Shown piece after piece: positions 25,900 through 34,737 of a stretch of 64,000 bases of DNA. The stretch spans positions 1,178,001-1,242,000 of the forward strand of contig NZ_JAPEOB010000003.1 in the NCBI RefSeq assembly GCF_026341775.1, in the 5' to 3' direction. The translations under genes and the position numbers were made by a program. A model generated the notes under the pieces. The model did no database searches, was not told where the DNA came from, and worked only from the letters and a program-made list of their open reading frames with translations. This DNA comes from Streptomyces sp. NBC_00654. GTDB lineage: Bacteria > Actinomycetota > Actinomycetes > Streptomycetales > Streptomycetaceae. The first letter of the stretch is position 1. Each line of letters starts with the position of its first letter.

Positions 25900-26106
25900 T
25901 CAGGCCTCGCTGCGCTGCTGCGGAATACCCGCAAGCAGTGCGCGGACCTCTGCCTCGCGGTACCGGCGATGCCCACCGAGCGTGCGGATGGACGTGAGCT
26001 TGCCAGCCTTGGCCCAACGGGTGACCGTCTTCGGGTCCACGCGGAACATCGTGGCAACCTCAGCCGGGGTCAGCAGCGGCTCGGCATCAGGGGTGCGAGC
26101 GGTCAT
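25900..26106 (-). CDS. bldC: Developmental regulator BldC
   Basis: A 68-residue DNA-binding protein consisting of one MerR-like winged helix-turn-helix domain: LLTPAEVATMFRVDPKTVTRW is the helix-turn-helix and GGHRRYREAEVRALL the wing region. It matches Streptomyces BldC, which binds head-to-tail on variable numbers of direct repeats to delay entry into sporulation. Length and the termini MTARTPDAEPLLTP and IPQQRSEA agree with what I know of the protein. GAGGCCGCTC lies just before ATG 26106. The neighbours hrpA and vdh in this order match the conserved Streptomyces locus. Confidence 0.97.
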   Translation of the reverse strand: MTARTPDAEPLLTPAEVATMFRVDPKTVTRWAKAGKLTSIRTLGGHRRYREAEVRALLAGIPQQRSEA

Positions 26107-26764
26107 GAGCGGCCTCCTCGGGAGAACCGAACATTCTCGGTTCTTTCCTCTAAATTCTGCACCTTGACCCGCGTTGCCCGAAATGGCGGACGCGGGCCGA
26201 GTCGGTTATAGGACGAACGGCTTGTCCTCGGCACTACAACTACACCATCCGTCCAGCCGCTTCGGCCAAACCGATGGAATTGCCCTCCCAGGTGTTCATC
26301 AGCGACGGAAGCCGATGGACCATGCCATAGCGGACAGTCACACCACCGTGACGATCAGTCACAGAGCGATCAGGAGTCACCAGACCCCCCATAGCGTGCA
26401 ATGCTGAGCATTCCGCCCTTAGTTGGACGGATGGAGCCCTCCCCGGACTCCTTGTCCTATTTTGGCACGAGGAGTAGGGATGGGCGCAAGGGCCCCGTTA
26501 GTGCTATCCGTCACGCTTGAGGCAAAGGCCCGGTTCGGGACGTAGGTCCCAGACCGTGAGGAGTAGTCTTCCGCCTCAGCCATCCCACGTGTCACACGGG
26601 ACGCAGGTTCACACCCCGTCAGTTCCCGCGGAATCCCGGCTGTTCCTCCCGGCATCTCGCCTCAGCGCCGCCCCGGCACCTCGTCACCTCCTCCCGGCCG
26701 GATTCGCCCCGAAGGGAGGATGCCCCGTTTCACTCAGGTTGATTCCGCTGTGCGCCTTTTCACG
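26107..26764. other. Long non-coding region upstream of bldC
   Basis: About 660 bp without a credible gene, less GC-rich than the flanks. The part near bldC (26110-26160) has ATTCTCGGTTCTTTCC, promoter-like. Around 26335-26385 there are repeated GTCAC/GTGAC half-sites (GTCACACC, CCGTGACG, CAGTCACAG). Near 26450-26500 TCCTATTTTGGCACGAGGAG is AT-rich. A complex promoter, or a small RNA, could lie here; I cannot define either. Confidence 0.45.
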
Positions 26765-27658
26765 TCAATTGGTGAACTGGCGGTCCCGTACCGCCCGCCA
26801 GCGCTCCGCGAGCCGGGCGTACGCCACGCTCGCCCCGTCGTTGTCACCGTCCCGCAGCGCGGCCAGCCCCTCGGTCACATCCGCGGCCGACCGGTCCGCC
26901 GCGAGATGCTCCGCCGGCAGCGCGTGCACCAGGCCGCCGTAGTCGAGCTCGACGAGCGCGCGCGGATGGAACTCCTCCAGCCAGCGGCCCACATCCACCA
27001 GCCCCTCGGCCAGCGGCCCGTCGTCGACGCTCTCGCGCAGCGTCCTCAGTGCCCGCGCCAGCCTGCGCCGGGCCTGCACCATCGGGGTCCGGTACCGCAG
27101 CACGGGCGGCCCGCCGTCACCGCCACCGCCCTCCCCGTCACCCTCCCCGTCGCCGCCGCCGTCCGCGGCCGTGTACGCCCGGTACTCCCGCTCCTCGTCG
27201 GCGAAGAGCACGAACCAGCGCACCGGAACGTGCCACACCGTGGTCCGGATCCACGGGCGCGCATCCGGATTCCGCTTCTGCCAGCGCTCGTGATCCGCGC
27301 TCGCCTGCCCCCGGACCACCGGCGGCAGCACCGCGTCGAGCACAGTGGCCGGAAACAGTCCCCCCAGTTCCTCCAGCGCCAGCCACCCGCGCAGCCGCGT
27401 ACGCCAGGGACAGACGCACACCACCCCGTCCAGCTCCGCCACGAACGCGTCGCCGCTCTCGTGCACGGGCACCCCGACCGGAGGGGTGGGCACCAAGTCG
27501 GCCAGCGAACGACGCAGTTCGTCCTGGTACGTCGGCAGGGAGGGACGCTGTGCGTAACGGGCCCAGTGGCTTCGTTCGGGCTCCGGGAACGCGGCGAGCG
27601 GCTCGTACACCCGTAGGTAGGACGTGTAAGGGACGAACACTGAAGACACCACCGACAT
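26765..27658 (-). CDS. Conserved hypothetical protein next to vdh
   Basis: A 297-residue soluble protein of unknown function. It starts [20 protein letters not shown] and has an ordered core (about 1-155) with [16 protein letters not shown] and [17 protein letters not shown], an acidic Gly-rich loop ([17 protein letters not shown], about 165-185) and a helical C-terminal half with [13 protein letters not shown]. No catalytic motif is seen. It is divergent from vdh, as in the S. coelicolor arrangement I recall. ATG 27658 is the first plausible start; a GTG at 27640 (VFVPYTSYL) with GGTGG upstream is an equal alternative. Confidence 0.75.
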   Translation of the reverse strand: MSVVSSVFVPYTSYLRVYEPLAAFPEPERSHWARYAQRPSLPTYQDELRRSLADLVPTPPVGVPVHESGDAFVAELDGVVCVCPWRTRLRGWLALEELGGLFPATVLDAVLPPVVRGQASADHERWQKRNPDARPWIRTTVWHVPVRWFVLFADEEREYRAYTAADGGGDGEGDGEGGGGDGGPPVLRYRTPMVQARRRLARALRTLRESVDDGPLAEGLVDVGRWLEEFHPRALVELDYGGLVHALPAEHLAADRSAADVTEGLAALRDGDNDGASVAYARLAERWRAVRDRQFTN

Positions 27659-27829
27659 GCAGCGAATCGTGTCACGCCCGTACTCCCCCGGGGGGTGATC
27701 CTCCACACCGGCGCCGATCTACGGCTCCGTAGGACTTACGCTCTTGCCCGTACCGGCCGTGCCGGCCGGTACAGGGCCCTCCCCACCTGCAGGAGGGCTT
27801 CCGCCGCTTCGTACTTGGGAGTCACCACA

Positions 27830-28912
27830 GTGACCGATGTGACCGACGGCGTCCTGCACACCCTGTTCCACTCGGATCAGGGAGGTCACGAGCAAGTCGT
27901 GATCTGCCAGGACCGTGCCAGCGGCCTCAAGGCCGTCATCGCCATCCACTCCACCGCCCTGGGCCCGGCCCTCGGCGGCACCCGCTTCTATCCGTACGCC
28001 TCCGAGGAGGCAGCCGTCGCCGACGCGCTGAACCTCTCGCGCGGTATGTCGTACAAGAACGCCATGGCCGGACTCGACCACGGTGGCGGCAAGGCCGTCA
28101 TCATCGGCGATCCGGAACAGATCAAGTCGGACGAACTCCTCCTGGCCTACGGCCGTTTCGTGGCCTCGCTCGGCGGGCGCTACGTCACCGCCTGCGACGT
28201 CGGCACCTATGTCGCCGACATGGACGTCGTCGCCCGGGAGTGCCGCTGGACCACCGGCCGTTCCCCCGAGAACGGCGGCGCCGGCGACTCCTCCGTCCTC
28301 ACCGCCTTCGGCGTCTTCCAGGGCATGCGGGCCTCGGCCCAGCACCTGTGGGGCGACCCGACGCTGCGCGGCCGCAAGGTCGGCGTCGCGGGTGTCGGCA
28401 AGGTGGGCCACTACCTCGTCGAGCACCTGCTCCAGGACGGTGCGGAGGTCATCGTCACGGATGTCCGCGAGGAGTCCGTGCGCCGGATCACCGACCCCCA
28501 CCCCGAGGTCGCCGTCGCGGCGGACACCGACGCGCTGATCCGTACCGAGGGCCTCGACATCTACGCCCCGTGCGCGCTCGGCGGTGCCCTCGACGACGAC
28601 ACCGTCCCGGTACTCACCGCGAAGGTGGTGTGCGGCGCCGCCAACAACCAGCTCGCCCACCCGGGCGTCGAGAAGGACCTGGCCGACCGCTCGATCCTGT
28701 ACGCCCCCGACTACGTGGTCAACGCCGGTGGCGTGATCCAGGTCGCCGACGAGCTGCACGGCTTCGACTTCGACCGGTGCAAGGCGAAGGCGTCGAAGAT
28801 CTTCGACACCACACTGGCCATATTCGCACGTGCGAAGGTCGATGGAATTCCGCCGGCCGCGGCGGCCGACCGCATCGCCGAGCAGAGGATGGCCGAAGCC
28901 CGCCGTCACTGA
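27830..28912 (+). CDS. vdh: Valine (branched-chain amino acid) dehydrogenase
   Basis: A 360-residue Glu/Leu/Phe/Val dehydrogenase that oxidatively deaminates valine and other branched-chain amino acids with NAD+, feeding branched acyl-CoA starters to fatty acids and polyketides. The catalytic loop [18 protein letters not shown] holds the active lysine; the NAD-binding Rossmann domain starts at [19 protein letters not shown]. Length agrees with Streptomyces Vdh. I chose GTG 27830 ([13 protein letters not shown]), preceded by TTGGGAG; the upstream open frame to 27695 has no fitting start. A 13-bp hairpin at 28984-29021 ends the transcript. Confidence 0.96.
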   Translation: MTDVTDGVLHTLFHSDQGGHEQVVICQDRASGLKAVIAIHSTALGPALGGTRFYPYASEEAAVADALNLSRGMSYKNAMAGLDHGGGKAVIIGDPEQIKSDELLLAYGRFVASLGGRYVTACDVGTYVADMDVVARECRWTTGRSPENGGAGDSSVLTAFGVFQGMRASAQHLWGDPTLRGRKVGVAGVGKVGHYLVEHLLQDGAEVIVTDVREESVRRITDPHPEVAVAADTDALIRTEGLDIYAPCALGGALDDDTVPVLTAKVVCGAANNQLAHPGVEKDLADRSILYAPDYVVNAGGVIQVADELHGFDFDRCKAKASKIFDTTLAIFARAKVDGIPPAAAADRIAEQRMAEARRH

Positions 28913-28983
28913 CCGGTCACGGGCCGTTCAGAAGCCCGTCACACGGGCATGCGGGTCCCTCACACGGACCGGGCAGGGCTGAG

Positions 28984-29021
28984 CCGCCGACCGGCGAGAC
29001 AAGACTCACGCCGGTCGGCGG
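28984..29021. terminator. Terminator of vdh
   Basis: CCGCCGACCGGCG (28984-28996) pairs with CGCCGGTCGGCGG (29009-29021), 13 bp with a 12-nt loop, 71 bp past the vdh stop. Confidence 0.75.
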
Positions 29022-29246
29022 GTCGCCCGCCAAGAAGAGGTTAAAATCGCAGTTGACCAGGGAGGACAGGGCTCCTCGCTGACCCTGCACCGGGGCGCAT
29101 GACACGGGCGGCGTACCGTATGGCCACGGAAGCAGGTACCGTTAAAGCTCTACGGGCGCGGTCTCTCTACTGAGAGTCCGTCCTGAAACATGAACGCGTG
29201 TCAAGACTCTGGGGCCGTCGAGCCCCGTCACCGAGGGGGTCGAGCC
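29022..29246. other. Leader/promoter region of the DUF3073 gene
   Basis: No gene seen. The stretch GTTAAAATCGCAGTTGACC near 29040 and CCGTTAAAGCTCTACGG near 29138 are the most AT-rich places. A short inverted repeat GGTCTCTCTACTGAGAGTCC surrounds 29160-29180. Together these suggest a regulated promoter of a strongly expressed small gene. Confidence 0.4.
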
Positions 29247-29504
29247 ATGGGGCGCGGCCGGGCAAAGGCCAAGCAGACAAAGGTCGCCCGCCAGCTGAAG
29301 TACAGCAGCGGCGGGACTGACCTGTCGCGTCTGGCCAATGAGCTGGGCGCATCGCCTTCGAGTCAACCACCGAACGCTGAGCCGTTCGAGGACGACGACG
29401 AGGAAGATGACCCGTACGCACAGTACGCGGATCTGTACAACGACGACGATGACGAGGACGAGGACGACCAGTCCGGTCCGTCGTCACAGCGCCGCGGCGC
29501 TTGA
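29247..29504 (+). CDS. DUF3073-family small acidic protein
   Basis: An 85-residue protein: a basic N-terminus MGRGRAKAKQTKVARQLKYS, then LSRLANELG, then a very acidic tail (YNDDDDEDEDD, about 63-75). This matches DUF3073, a family confined to actinobacteria; function unknown, perhaps nucleic-acid-associated given the basic head. GAGGGGG is 8 nt upstream of ATG 29247. It lies between vdh and purM, the position it holds in other Streptomyces as I remember. A terminator follows at 29522-29552. Confidence 0.9.
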   Translation: MGRGRAKAKQTKVARQLKYSSGGTDLSRLANELGASPSSQPPNAEPFEDDDEEDDPYAQYADLYNDDDDEDEDDQSGPSSQRRGA

Positions 29505-29521
29505 CCTCGCGCTGACACAAC

Positions 29522-29552
29522 AACCCGGTCCGGGCCTGCCCCGGACCGGGTT
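29522..29552. terminator. Terminator of the DUF3073 gene
   Basis: AACCCGGTCCGGG pairs with CCCGGACCGGGTT, 13-bp stem, 5-nt loop, 18 bp past the stop; TTCTGTGCTGT follows. Confidence 0.85.
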
Positions 29553-29680
29553 CTGTGCTGTCCCGGTCCGGGAACGGAGCGTGAGCGCCCGGCCGCCGGA
29601 CGGAGCGGGTGATCACGCCCGTCCGGCGTTCGGGGGCAGCCCCTGCCCGGAGGCGGAGCCTGCCGGGAGCACCGGGTTCC

Positions 29681-29745
29681 AGGGCGTGTGTCGAAAGTCC
29701 CGCCTGGCCCTTCGGGCGGACGGCGCTACTTTCGACACACGCCCT
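29681..29745. repeat. 18-bp inverted repeat spanning the purM stop codon
   Basis: AGGGCGTGTGTCGAAAGT at 29681-29698 is the exact reverse complement of 29728-29745, 29 bp apart; the right arm contains the purM stop. As RNA it would form a long terminator-like hairpin after purM. The exact GGCGTGTGTCGAAAGT arm is one I associate with a dispersed intergenic repeat of Streptomyces chromosomes, so it may be a mobile repeat captured as a terminator. Confidence 0.7.
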
Positions 29746-30817
29746 AGCTCGCGTAGCTGCCGGTCAGCTCGGCGCCCGTGGTGTGCGCACCGCGGTCGGT
29801 GATCTCACCGGCGACCCAGGACTCGACCCCGCGGTCGGCCAGCGTCGTCAGTGCGGCGTCCACCGAATCGGCGGGCACGACCGCGATCATGCCGACGCCC
29901 ATGTTGAGCGTCTTCTCCAGCTCCAGCTGCTCGACCTGACCGGTCCGGCCGACGACCTCGAAGACCGCGCCGGGCGTCCAGGTGGAACGGTCCACCGTGG
30001 CGTGCAGGCCGTCCGGGATGACCCGGGCCAGGTTGTTGGCCAGGCCACCGCCGGTGACATGGCTGAAGCCGTGCACCTCGGTCGTACGGGTGAGGGCCAG
30101 GCAGTCCAGCGAGTAGATCCTGGTGGGCTCCAGGAGCTCCTCGCCGAGGGTGCGGCCGAACTCCTCGACCTGGCGGTCCAGCGCCCAGCCGGCCCGGTCG
30201 AAGACGACGTGGCGGACCAGCGAATACCCGTTGGAGTGAAGACCGGAGGACGCCATCGCGATGACCGCGTCACCCTTACGGATACGGTCCGGGCCGAGCA
30301 GGCGGTCGGCCTCGACCACGCCCGTACCGGCGCCGGCGACATCGAAGTCGTCGGGGCCCAGCAGGCCCGGGTGCTCGGCGGTCTCGCCGCCGACGAGGGC
30401 GCAGCCCGCCAGGACACAGCCTTCGGCGATGCCCTTCACGATGGCCGCGACACGCTCGGGATGCACCTTGCCGACACAGATGTAGTCGGTCATGAAGAGC
30501 GGCTCGGCACCGCAGACGACGAGGTCGTCGACGACCATCCCGACGAGGTCGTGGCCGATGGTGTCGTACACACCCATCCGGCGCGCCAGGTCGACCTTCG
30601 TACCGACGCCGTCCGTGGCGGAGGCGAGGAGCGGGCGCTCGTAGCGCTTGAGCGCCGAGGCGTCGAAGAGGCCGGCGAAACCGCCCAGGCCGCCGAGGCC
30701 AGCGACCTCGGCGCGCTGCGTCTTCTTCACCCACTCCTTCATCAGCTCGACGGCGCGGTCACCGGCTTCGATGTCGACGCCCGCTGCCGCGTAGGAAGCA
30801 CCTGTTGTCTCAGACAT
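29744..30817 (-). CDS. purM: Phosphoribosylformylglycinamidine cyclo-ligase (AIR synthetase)
   Basis: A 357-residue PurM, which converts FGAM to AIR with ATP in step five of purine synthesis. Family features seen: ASYAAAGVDIEAGDRAVELMK at the N-terminus, TDGVGTKVDLA (about 69-79), the nucleotide-binding segment GAEPLFMTDYICVG, GETAEHPGLL and HVTGGGLANNLARVIPDGL. Full length for the family. It follows purF by 60 nt on the same strand, forming a purF-purM operon. The transcript probably ends at the inverted repeat 29681-29745, which overlaps the stop codon. Confidence 0.97.
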   Translation of the reverse strand: MSETTGASYAAAGVDIEAGDRAVELMKEWVKKTQRAEVAGLGGLGGFAGLFDASALKRYERPLLASATDGVGTKVDLARRMGVYDTIGHDLVGMVVDDLVVCGAEPLFMTDYICVGKVHPERVAAIVKGIAEGCVLAGCALVGGETAEHPGLLGPDDFDVAGAGTGVVEADRLLGPDRIRKGDAVIAMASSGLHSNGYSLVRHVVFDRAGWALDRQVEEFGRTLGEELLEPTRIYSLDCLALTRTTEVHGFSHVTGGGLANNLARVIPDGLHATVDRSTWTPGAVFEVVGRTGQVEQLELEKTLNMGVGMIAVVPADSVDAALTTLADRGVESWVAGEITDRGAHTTGAELTGSYAS

Positions 30818-30877
30818 TGCCTGGGATCTTTCGTGTGGAGATACGGGGCTGGTGGGAAGGCTGCCGGCCGGTCCGGG

Positions 30878-32404
30878 TCACGGACGGCGCAGCGCGTCGG
30901 CCGCGGCGGTCGCCGCGGGGCCGGCCGCCAGCTCGGTCTCCAGCAGCTGCTTGCCGAGCAGCTCCGGGTCCGGCAGCTCCATCGGGTACTCACCGTCGAA
31001 GCAGGCGCGGCACAGGTTCGGCTTGGCGATCGTGGTCGCCTCGACCATCGCGTCGAGCGAGATGTACGAGAGGGAGTCGGCACCCATCGAGGTGGCGATC
31101 TCGTCGACCGACATGCCGTTGGCGATCAGCTCGGCGCGGGTCGCGAAGTCGATGCCGAAGAAGCAGGGCCACTTCACCGGCGGCGAGGAGATCCGGATGT
31201 GGATCTCGGCGGCACCGGCCTCACGGAGCATCCGGACCAGGGCGCGCTGGGTGTTGCCGCGGACGATCGAGTCGTCGACGACCACCAGGCGCTTGCCCTT
31301 GATGACTTCCTTGAGCGGGTTCAGCTTGAGGCGGATGCCCAGCTGGCGGATGGTCTGGGACGGCTGGATGAAGGTCCGGCCGACGTAGGCGTTCTTGACC
31401 AGTCCGGCGCCGAACGGGATGCCGCTGGCTTCCGCGTAACCGATGGCCGCGGGCGTGCCGGATTCCGGCGTCGCTATGACCAGATCCGCCTCGACGGGGG
31501 CCTCGGCAGCCAGCTTCCGGCCCATCTCGACCCGGGAGAGGTAGACGTTCCGCCCGGCGATGTCGGTGTCGGGGCGGGCCAGGTAGACGTACTCGAAGAC
31601 ACAGCCCTTGGGCTTCGCTTCCGCGAAGCGCGAGGTGCGCAGGCCGTTCTCGTCGATGGCGACGAGCTCACCCGGCTCGATCTCGCGCACGAAGCTGGCG
31701 CCGCAGATATCGAGGGCGGCGGACTCGGAGGCCACCACCCAGCCACGCTCCAGTCGGCCGAGGACCAGCGGGCGGATGCCCTGCGGGTCGCGGGCCGCGT
31801 ACAGCGTGTGCTCGTCCATGAAGACGAGCGAGAAGGCGCCACGGACCTCGGGAAGCACCTTCGCGGCGGCTTCCTCAACGGTGAGCGGCTTGTCGTCGTC
31901 ATCGGTCTGGCCGGCGAGCAGCGCGGTCACCAGGTCGGTGTCGTTGGTCGCGGCGACCTGGGTGGCGCGGCCGTCCTTGCGCGGAAGGTCGGCGACCATC
32001 CCGGCGAGCTGGGCCGTATTGACCAGGTTGCCGTTGTGGCCCAGGGCGATCGAGCCGTGCGCGGTGGCACGGAACGTCGGCTGCGCGTTCTCCCACACCG
32101 AGGCACCGGTGGTGGAGTAGCGGGCATGACCGACCGCGATATGGCCCTGGAGAGATCCCAGAGACGTTTCGTCGAAGACCTGCGAGACCAGTCCCATGTC
32201 CTTGAAGACCAGGATCTGGGACCCGTTGCTCACTGCGATGCCCGCGGACTCCTGTCCACGGTGCTGCAGGGCATACAGTCCGAAATAGGTGAGCTTGGCG
32301 ACCTCTTCACCCGGAGCCCAGACACCGAAGACGCCACAAGCGTCCTGGGGGCCTTTCTCTCCGGGGAGCAGGTCGTGGTTGAGTCGTCCATCACCACGGG
32401 GCAC
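30878..32404 (-). CDS. purF: Amidophosphoribosyltransferase
   Basis: A 508-residue PurF, the committed step of purine synthesis (PRPP plus glutamine to phosphoribosylamine). An 22-residue propeptide precedes the N-terminal nucleophile Cys23 in QDACGVFGVW, as in the B. subtilis type. The PRPP loop is VVVDDSIVRGNTQ. Cysteines in CFFGIDF and NLCRACFDGEYP suggest the iron-sulfur cluster of that type. I chose GTG 32404 (VPRGDGRLNHDLLPGE), agreeing with the Streptomyces protein length I know; the open frame continues to 32533 without a good start. First gene of the purF-purM operon. Confidence 0.96.
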   Translation of the reverse strand: MPRGDGRLNHDLLPGEKGPQDACGVFGVWAPGEEVAKLTYFGLYALQHRGQESAGIAVSNGSQILVFKDMGLVSQVFDETSLGSLQGHIAVGHARYSTTGASVWENAQPTFRATAHGSIALGHNGNLVNTAQLAGMVADLPRKDGRATQVAATNDTDLVTALLAGQTDDDDKPLTVEEAAAKVLPEVRGAFSLVFMDEHTLYAARDPQGIRPLVLGRLERGWVVASESAALDICGASFVREIEPGELVAIDENGLRTSRFAEAKPKGCVFEYVYLARPDTDIAGRNVYLSRVEMGRKLAAEAPVEADLVIATPESGTPAAIGYAEASGIPFGAGLVKNAYVGRTFIQPSQTIRQLGIRLKLNPLKEVIKGKRLVVVDDSIVRGNTQRALVRMLREAGAAEIHIRISSPPVKWPCFFGIDFATRAELIANGMSVDEIATSMGADSLSYISLDAMVEATTIAKPNLCRACFDGEYPMELPDPELLGKQLLETELAAGPAATAAADALRRP

Positions 32405-33049
32405 AACACCGAGTGTAGGCGAGGTCGACCACTGGTCCGAATTCGGGACCGGTCCGCAAAGAGCCGCCGGAGCACCGGGAACACCCCGGGAGGCGGTCGG
32501 GCGCAGGCGTTTCGGGGGGCTTCGCGCGATCACGCGGAGTGATCATCGAGCCGTGTCCGGAAAGCGCCCGGAGACACCGGGCACGGGCGTCACCCCGAAA
32601 AAAAGCCGGTTACCGGCCAGTTCCGGCCATCGGCCGCGGCTGGCCGGAGTGCGCCAGGTCGTGGCGCTGGGTGAACCGGCGCCGACGGCGCACCGACCAC
32701 CGGTCGAACGCTCGTTTCGTGGTGAGCCTCACACGCGGGGTGGGGATGCGGTGGTGATGCGAGGTGGGGTGTCCGCGGTGCGGGGCGGGCGTCCGGAGTG
32801 CGAGACCGGCGTTGACACGCGCATGTCCGCTTGGCGGGCTCCTGGGCCATGCAGCCCCTCGGTGACCGTTCGGTCACGCTCGTGGAGCGCCGCCACGTCG
32901 GTCTGGGACGTGTGTCGAGCGCCATCTGTCGCTGCTCCTGAACCCTCACGCACCCCGCCGCCGGCTCACCCCGGGCGTCGGTGCCGCACGCCTGCACGCC
33001 TGCACGTATGGCACGTATGCGCGTATGCGCGTATGCGCGTGCTCGCTGA
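32405..33049. other. Gene-poor region upstream of purF
   Basis: About 650 bp between purF and a sulfatase remnant with no supported gene. It probably holds the purF promoter near 32430-32560. At 32985-33040 simple repeats occur (GCACGCCTGCACGCCTGCAC, then GCGTATGCGCGTATGCGC). The area looks like decayed sequence. Confidence 0.45.
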
Positions 33050-33208
33050 CGTGAGCACCGGGCGGGCGCCGATCAGCTGTTCCGGCTGACGCACGATCCC
33101 CGGGAGCAGGCCGACCGCTCGTCCGCCGAGCCGGAGCTGCTGGCCGGGCTGCGGGCGTCCTGGGAGAAGACGGACGCGGGCCTGCTGTCGTACCCGACGG
33201 GTTCCTGA
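33050..33208 (+). pseudogene. C-terminal remnant of a sulfatase-like gene
   Basis: The plus-strand frame ending TGA 33206-33208 reads DQLFRLTHDPREQADR, then ELLAGLRASWEKTDAGLLSYP. This is the usual end of sulfatase/alkaline-phosphatase superfamily enzymes (x-L-F-[DR]-L-x-x-D-P-x-E). The frame is closed by a stop at 33047-33049, and no sulfatase core precedes it. About 50 codons survive, so it is a dead C-terminal fragment. Confidence 0.65.
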
Positions 33209-33325
33209 GTCATCTGCCGTCCCCGCCGCCGGCCGGTCCTCGGCCGTGGACCCCGCCCTGGTCCCCGGCCCTGGACCCGGCCCCTTCAGCCCCGCCTCTT
33301 CCCCTTCAGCCCCAGCTCTTCCCCG

Positions 33326-33862
33326 TCAGCCCTGGCTCTTGCCCGGCTCCGGAGCCACGGCCGAGGCGCCGAGGCCCTTGCCTCCGGGGGCGGTGAGGGA
33401 CAGGACCTGGTCCTTGATCGTGTACGTCGTTCCCCCGGCCAGGACCGCGAGGACGGACCGCTCCACCTCCATGGCATCTCCCGCGCACATCCTGCGGGTC
33501 GTGGCGAGCGGACCGAAGGTGATCGCCGAGCCCTTCACGGTCGCCTTGCCGTGGAACGTGTTGCAGCCGAGGCTGCCCTCCACGGTGCCGTCCTCGCCGA
33601 AGGTGAGGTGCGGCGCCCTGCCGGGCGGCAGGTCGGCGGGCAGGGCGGTGGTGTTCCGGCCGCTGACCAGGGTGGTCACCGTCCACTTGGTGCCGGTGAC
33701 GGGCGGCTCCGTCCGTACGGTGCCGCTTCCGTCGCCGGAGCCGGAGCCGCCCGAAGCGGAGCCGGAACCGTTGCCCGATCCGGGTGCGGTCTGCGTACCG
33801 CAGGCCGTGAGGGCGAAGAGAGCCAGAACGCTGACTGCCATACGTTGTGTGCGCATGGCCAT
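33326..33862 (-). CDS. META-domain (HslJ-like) lipoprotein
   Basis: A 178-residue lipoprotein. The signal MAMRTQRMAVSVLALFALTAC ends in the lipobox LTAC. A Gly/Ser linker (about 25-47) leads to a META domain with TGTKWTVTTLVSG, HLTFGEDGTVEGSLGCNTFHGK and ATTRRMCAGDAMEVERSVLAVL; two conserved cysteines could pair. META/HslJ proteins are envelope stress or heat-shock-associated proteins without a known enzyme activity. The start is ATG 33862 or the nearby ATG 33856; neither has a strong ribosome site. The adjacent region 33209-33325 is a degenerate C-rich repeat without genes. Confidence 0.85.
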   Translation of the reverse strand: MAMRTQRMAVSVLALFALTACGTQTAPGSGNGSGSASGGSGSGDGSGTVRTEPPVTGTKWTVTTLVSGRNTTALPADLPPGRAPHLTFGEDGTVEGSLGCNTFHGKATVKGSAITFGPLATTRRMCAGDAMEVERSVLAVLAGGTTYTIKDQVLSLTAPGGKGLGASAVAPEPGKSQG

Positions 33863-33893
33863 GTGACGGAACGAGTGGCCGATCCGGTTCCCC

Positions 33894-34694
33894 TCAGCCC
33901 ATCAGCGGCAGCAGCGGCCCGAGATCCGCCCGCTCACCACTGGCGCTGACCTGGGCCTCGTCCAGTGCCTCCGCCCACGCGACCCGGCCGGTGGCGAGCC
34001 GGATCCAGGTGAGCGGAGCGGTCTCCACGACATTGGGCGGCGTACCGCGCGTGTGCTTGGGGCCGCCGATGCACTGGACGACCGCGAAGGGCGGGACGCG
34101 CACCTCGACCGAGCCGCCGGGCGCCTTGTCCGCGAGGGCGTCGGCCAGCAGCCGGGTGCAGGCCGCGAGCGCCTGCCGGTCGTACGGGATGGCGAGCCCG
34201 GCCGCCTCGTTCAGGTCGTCCGTGTGCACGATCAGTTCGACGGCGCGGGTGACCAGGAAGTCCCCGAGGCGCATGGTCCCGAGCCGGGTCGGCAGCAGCC
34301 GGTCCCCCGCGTCGGCCGGCACCGTCGCCGCGAACCGCTCGGCCGTCTCCTCGTACAGCGCGTCGAGGTCGGGGCGGCCCACGGCGAGCGCCAGGGTGTC
34401 GTCGGTGATCCGTCCGGCCGCCCCGGCGGTGGAGAACGGCCACTGGAGCAGCGCGAGTTCCGGCTTGGGGCCGGACGGCTCGGGCAGCTCCAGGCTCCCG
34501 GTGACGCGGGAGAGCACCATCGCGATGTGGGCGGCGAGATCCCGCACCGTCCAGTCCCCGAGCCGGGTCGGCAGGGCGAGCTGTTCGGGCGTCAACGTGG
34601 CCACGGCTTCCCGGACATGGGCGAACTGGGCGAGGACCGCGGTGCGCGTCCTGGCGTGGTCGTAGCTGCGCAGACGCTTCTTGGCCGGTGGCAT
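33894..34694 (-). CDS. Maleylpyruvate isomerase-family mycothiol-dependent enzyme
   Basis: A 266-residue protein of the DinB-like four-helix family. MPPAKKRLRSYDHARTRTAV starts it; TRLGDWTVRDLAAHIA (about 45-60) and ELIVHTDDL (about 155) bring the metal-binding histidines, the hallmark of mycothiol-dependent isomerases and transferases in actinobacteria. The C-terminal part resembles the SCP2-like domain common in the family. Substrate unknown. I chose ATG 34694; ten residues more are possible from 34724. It overlaps nothing and is not clearly operonic with the M23 gene 43 bp upstream, though both are on the minus strand. Confidence 0.85.
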   Translation of the reverse strand: MPPAKKRLRSYDHARTRTAVLAQFAHVREAVATLTPEQLALPTRLGDWTVRDLAAHIAMVLSRVTGSLELPEPSGPKPELALLQWPFSTAGAAGRITDDTLALAVGRPDLDALYEETAERFAATVPADAGDRLLPTRLGTMRLGDFLVTRAVELIVHTDDLNEAAGLAIPYDRQALAACTRLLADALADKAPGGSVEVRVPPFAVVQCIGGPKHTRGTPPNVVETAPLTWIRLATGRVAWAEALDEAQVSASGERADLGPLLPLMG

Positions 34695-34737
34695 ACCGCC
34701 GAGACTAACGGGCGCCACCGACACCGGGGCCCGGGTG

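Noticed and set aside
26419..26655. A 78-codon minus-strand frame in the bldC upstream region
   Set aside because: No recognisable family or ribosome site, composition unlike Streptomyces genes.
32590..32997. A 135-codon minus-strand frame upstream of purF
   Set aside because: Low-complexity Arg/Pro/His sequence without a start signal, over a region of simple repeats.
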